Shown here in pieces: positions 58,893-60,000 of a DNA stretch of 60,000 nucleotides. The translations under genes were made by a program, and so were the position numbers. The stretch is from Lineus longissimus. Lineage: Eukaryota > Nemertea > Pilidiophora > Heteronemertea > Lineidae. Location: contig NC_088317.1 in assembly GCF_910592395.1 (NCBI RefSeq), positions 18,896,039 through 18,956,038 on the forward strand, written 5' to 3'. The stretch's first letter is position 1. Each line of letters starts with the position of its first letter. The notes below the pieces were generated by a model, which worked only from the letters and a program-made list of their open reading frames with translations, had not been told where the DNA came from and searched no databases.

Positions 58893-59236
58893 AGGCTTCC
58901 CAGGATGTCAGGCGCGACTAGGACTGCGCACCTTTTCAAGTAATGACATCAACATGGCTTCTTATCTTTCTGAAGGTATGGTATGCGCTTACCATCAGAA
59001 ACATCTAATATCGTAAAGGATCAGGTTAAACATGAAGGAATCATCATATTAAGTCGAACTGTGCAGGCTTCCTAGCTTGTTTGTCATAACTAGGACTGCT
59101 CATCATCCAACGGAATAAGACGACTATGGCTTCTTCTTTGATCCTTCTGAGGGTATGCTCTACCATCATAGGCGACCAATATCATAAAGCAATAAACATA
59201 AAGGTATCGCTATATTCATTCGACCTGTTAGGGCTT
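58893..59236. repeat. Tandem duplication, about 172-bp unit
   Basis: Copies at about 58893-59062 and 59065-59236 share GGCTTCC(C/T)AG, ACTAGGACTGC, ATGGCTTCTT, TTCTGA(A/G)GGTATG, ACCATCA and a TCGA(A/C)CTGT-like end. The start of a third copy runs into the GPCR remnant. Confidence 0.55.
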
Positions 59237-59308
59237 GCAGCATTTTGGACTGCTGTAACAGTGAGCTGGTGCCAAAGGTGCAATTGAAATGCGACGAATA
59301 GTGACAAC

Positions 59309-59548
59309 AGTTATTGATAAGACTTTCAGGTAGTTGCAGATGATGTTAGAATGATTCGTTGGTAGATTCATGACCAAGAAACTCAGCACGTTGTCGCCGA
59401 CCCGAAAGATGAGTAGCAGGATATCTGACATTGTTTGAAAATCTGTAGTAACAGCAAAAAGAGGGTCGTCTGCTTTGTCATAACCTAAATCATTCATCAT
59501 CTTCCAAGTGGCATTTTGGAAGTAACCAGTGATGTGAGGTTTTTTCAT
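59309..59548 (-). pseudogene. Truncated GPCR, paralogue of the 6.4-kb receptor
   Basis: The minus-strand frame has an N-terminal region with an NAT glycosylation sequon, then DILLLIFRVGDNVLSFLVMN and YLKVLSIT. These match helix 1 and the start of helix 2 of the receptor at 6430-7392 (QILLLLFGVVGNALSFLVMN, YLKMLAVS). The helix 1 GN motif has become GDN, and homology stops at about 59309, where the frame enters the 172-bp duplication. No downstream helices are found. It is most likely a 5' fragment of a duplicated receptor, though a first exon with distant continuation cannot be excluded. Confidence 0.65.
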
Positions 59549-59606
59549 TGCAAATAAATTAACGAAAAGAAAAACTTTGACAATTCCCAAATGTTTCTCT
59601 TTGCAG

Positions 59607-59756
59607 GAGCTATTTTTGACGACAGTCTGGAATCCAAGGAAATCCTCACAGCCTTCAAGTATGCCGTAGAAAAACATAAAGATACCGCTCCCTACAAGTT
59701 CCGACCTCTCATCAAATTGATAAAAGCATCAGATAGTCTACAGCTCAGTAGAGCAA
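59607..59756 (+). CDS. Ionotropic glutamate receptor-like exon (N-terminal domain, partial)
   Basis: A 150-bp exon between a good acceptor (TTTCTCTTTGCAG, ending 59606) and donor (AA|GTGAGT at 59757), phase 1 at both ends. The translation has AIFDDS (preceded by Gly across the junction), then FKYAVEKHK, and ends ASDSLQLSRA. This is the layout of the first strand and helix of the amino-terminal domain of kainate-type and related invertebrate ionotropic glutamate receptors (G-x-I-F ... AF-x-x-AV ... DSF-x-x). That domain lies outside the cell and governs receptor assembly. The rest of the gene would lie beyond the right edge, with a signal-peptide exon upstream; I could not identify either. The exon lies head to head with the GPCR remnant. 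Confidence 0.6.
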
Positions 59757-60000
59757 GTGAGTTACCATTTTCTTCAAGAAAAAAGAAAGAACCTAAAAAA
59801 GAACCTACACCGTAATTCAAAGCATGTGCCTATAATTCCCTACGTGGCTGATGCTGCACCTCGTACTGGTCAGTGGCATGTAATGGCAGCATATTGTACC
59901 TGTCACAAAATCAGATATCTCTTTTCCAAACACGTGCCCTCCTCATTGCTCATGCTAGGTAAGTGTCTAGCGGCACTTGCAAAGACCAACTGAATAGTTA
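59757..60000. other. Intron or unassigned right edge
   Basis: Follows the donor at 59757. No second glutamate-receptor exon could be recognised before the window ends. Confidence 0.4.

Overview
This is nuclear DNA of an animal, most likely a marine invertebrate. It is AT-rich and gene-poor, with spliced or retrogene-like genes, interspersed repeats everywhere, a eukaryotic initiator tRNA and animal-specific protein families (rhodopsin-class GPCR, family 31 glycosyltransferase, PAN/apple-like domain, ionotropic glutamate receptor). The abundance of CATGTACATGTAC-type motifs and an intronless GPCR with a nearby broken relative suit a lophotrochozoan or invertebrate deuterostome. I cannot name the species.

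1-13 kb: repeats and a single clear gene. There is a fold-back repeat, a 439-bp element with long inverted ends (1667-2105), a truncated pogo-like element (2465-2875), several diverged local duplications, an intact 320-residue GPCR (6430-7392, +), and a possible first exon of a type II membrane protein at 12.4 kb. 13-25 kb: mostly non-coding. It holds dispersed repeats, a 1.3-unit copy of a 918-bp repeat (17.8-19.0 kb) carrying tRNA-like heads, and an initiator tRNA-Met (21567-21638, -). 25-27.3 kb: a probable two-exon minus-strand gene with a PAN/apple-like domain and an unrecognised 344-residue region. 27-39 kb: no supported gene; it contains a complete pogo-like element and hairpin repeats. 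39.2-40.6 kb: an intact single-exon GT31 glycosyltransferase on the + strand.

42.55-56.1 kb: the dominant feature, a tandem array of a ~919-bp unit (about 14.6 units). Each unit carries a 72-nt tRNA-like cloverleaf (His-like GTG at the anticodon position), a perfect B box, an upstream TATA-like motif and a downstream oligo-T stretch, so each looks like a minimal RNA polymerase III cassette. Diagnostic sites alternate from unit to unit, showing a ~1.84-kb dimeric higher-order organisation.

56.1-60 kb: a dispersed repeat at the array edge, a ~172-bp duplication, a truncated GPCR relative on the minus strand, and one exon of an ionotropic glutamate receptor-like gene running off the right end. 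No operon or pathway links the genes; the locus is shaped by repeat turnover.
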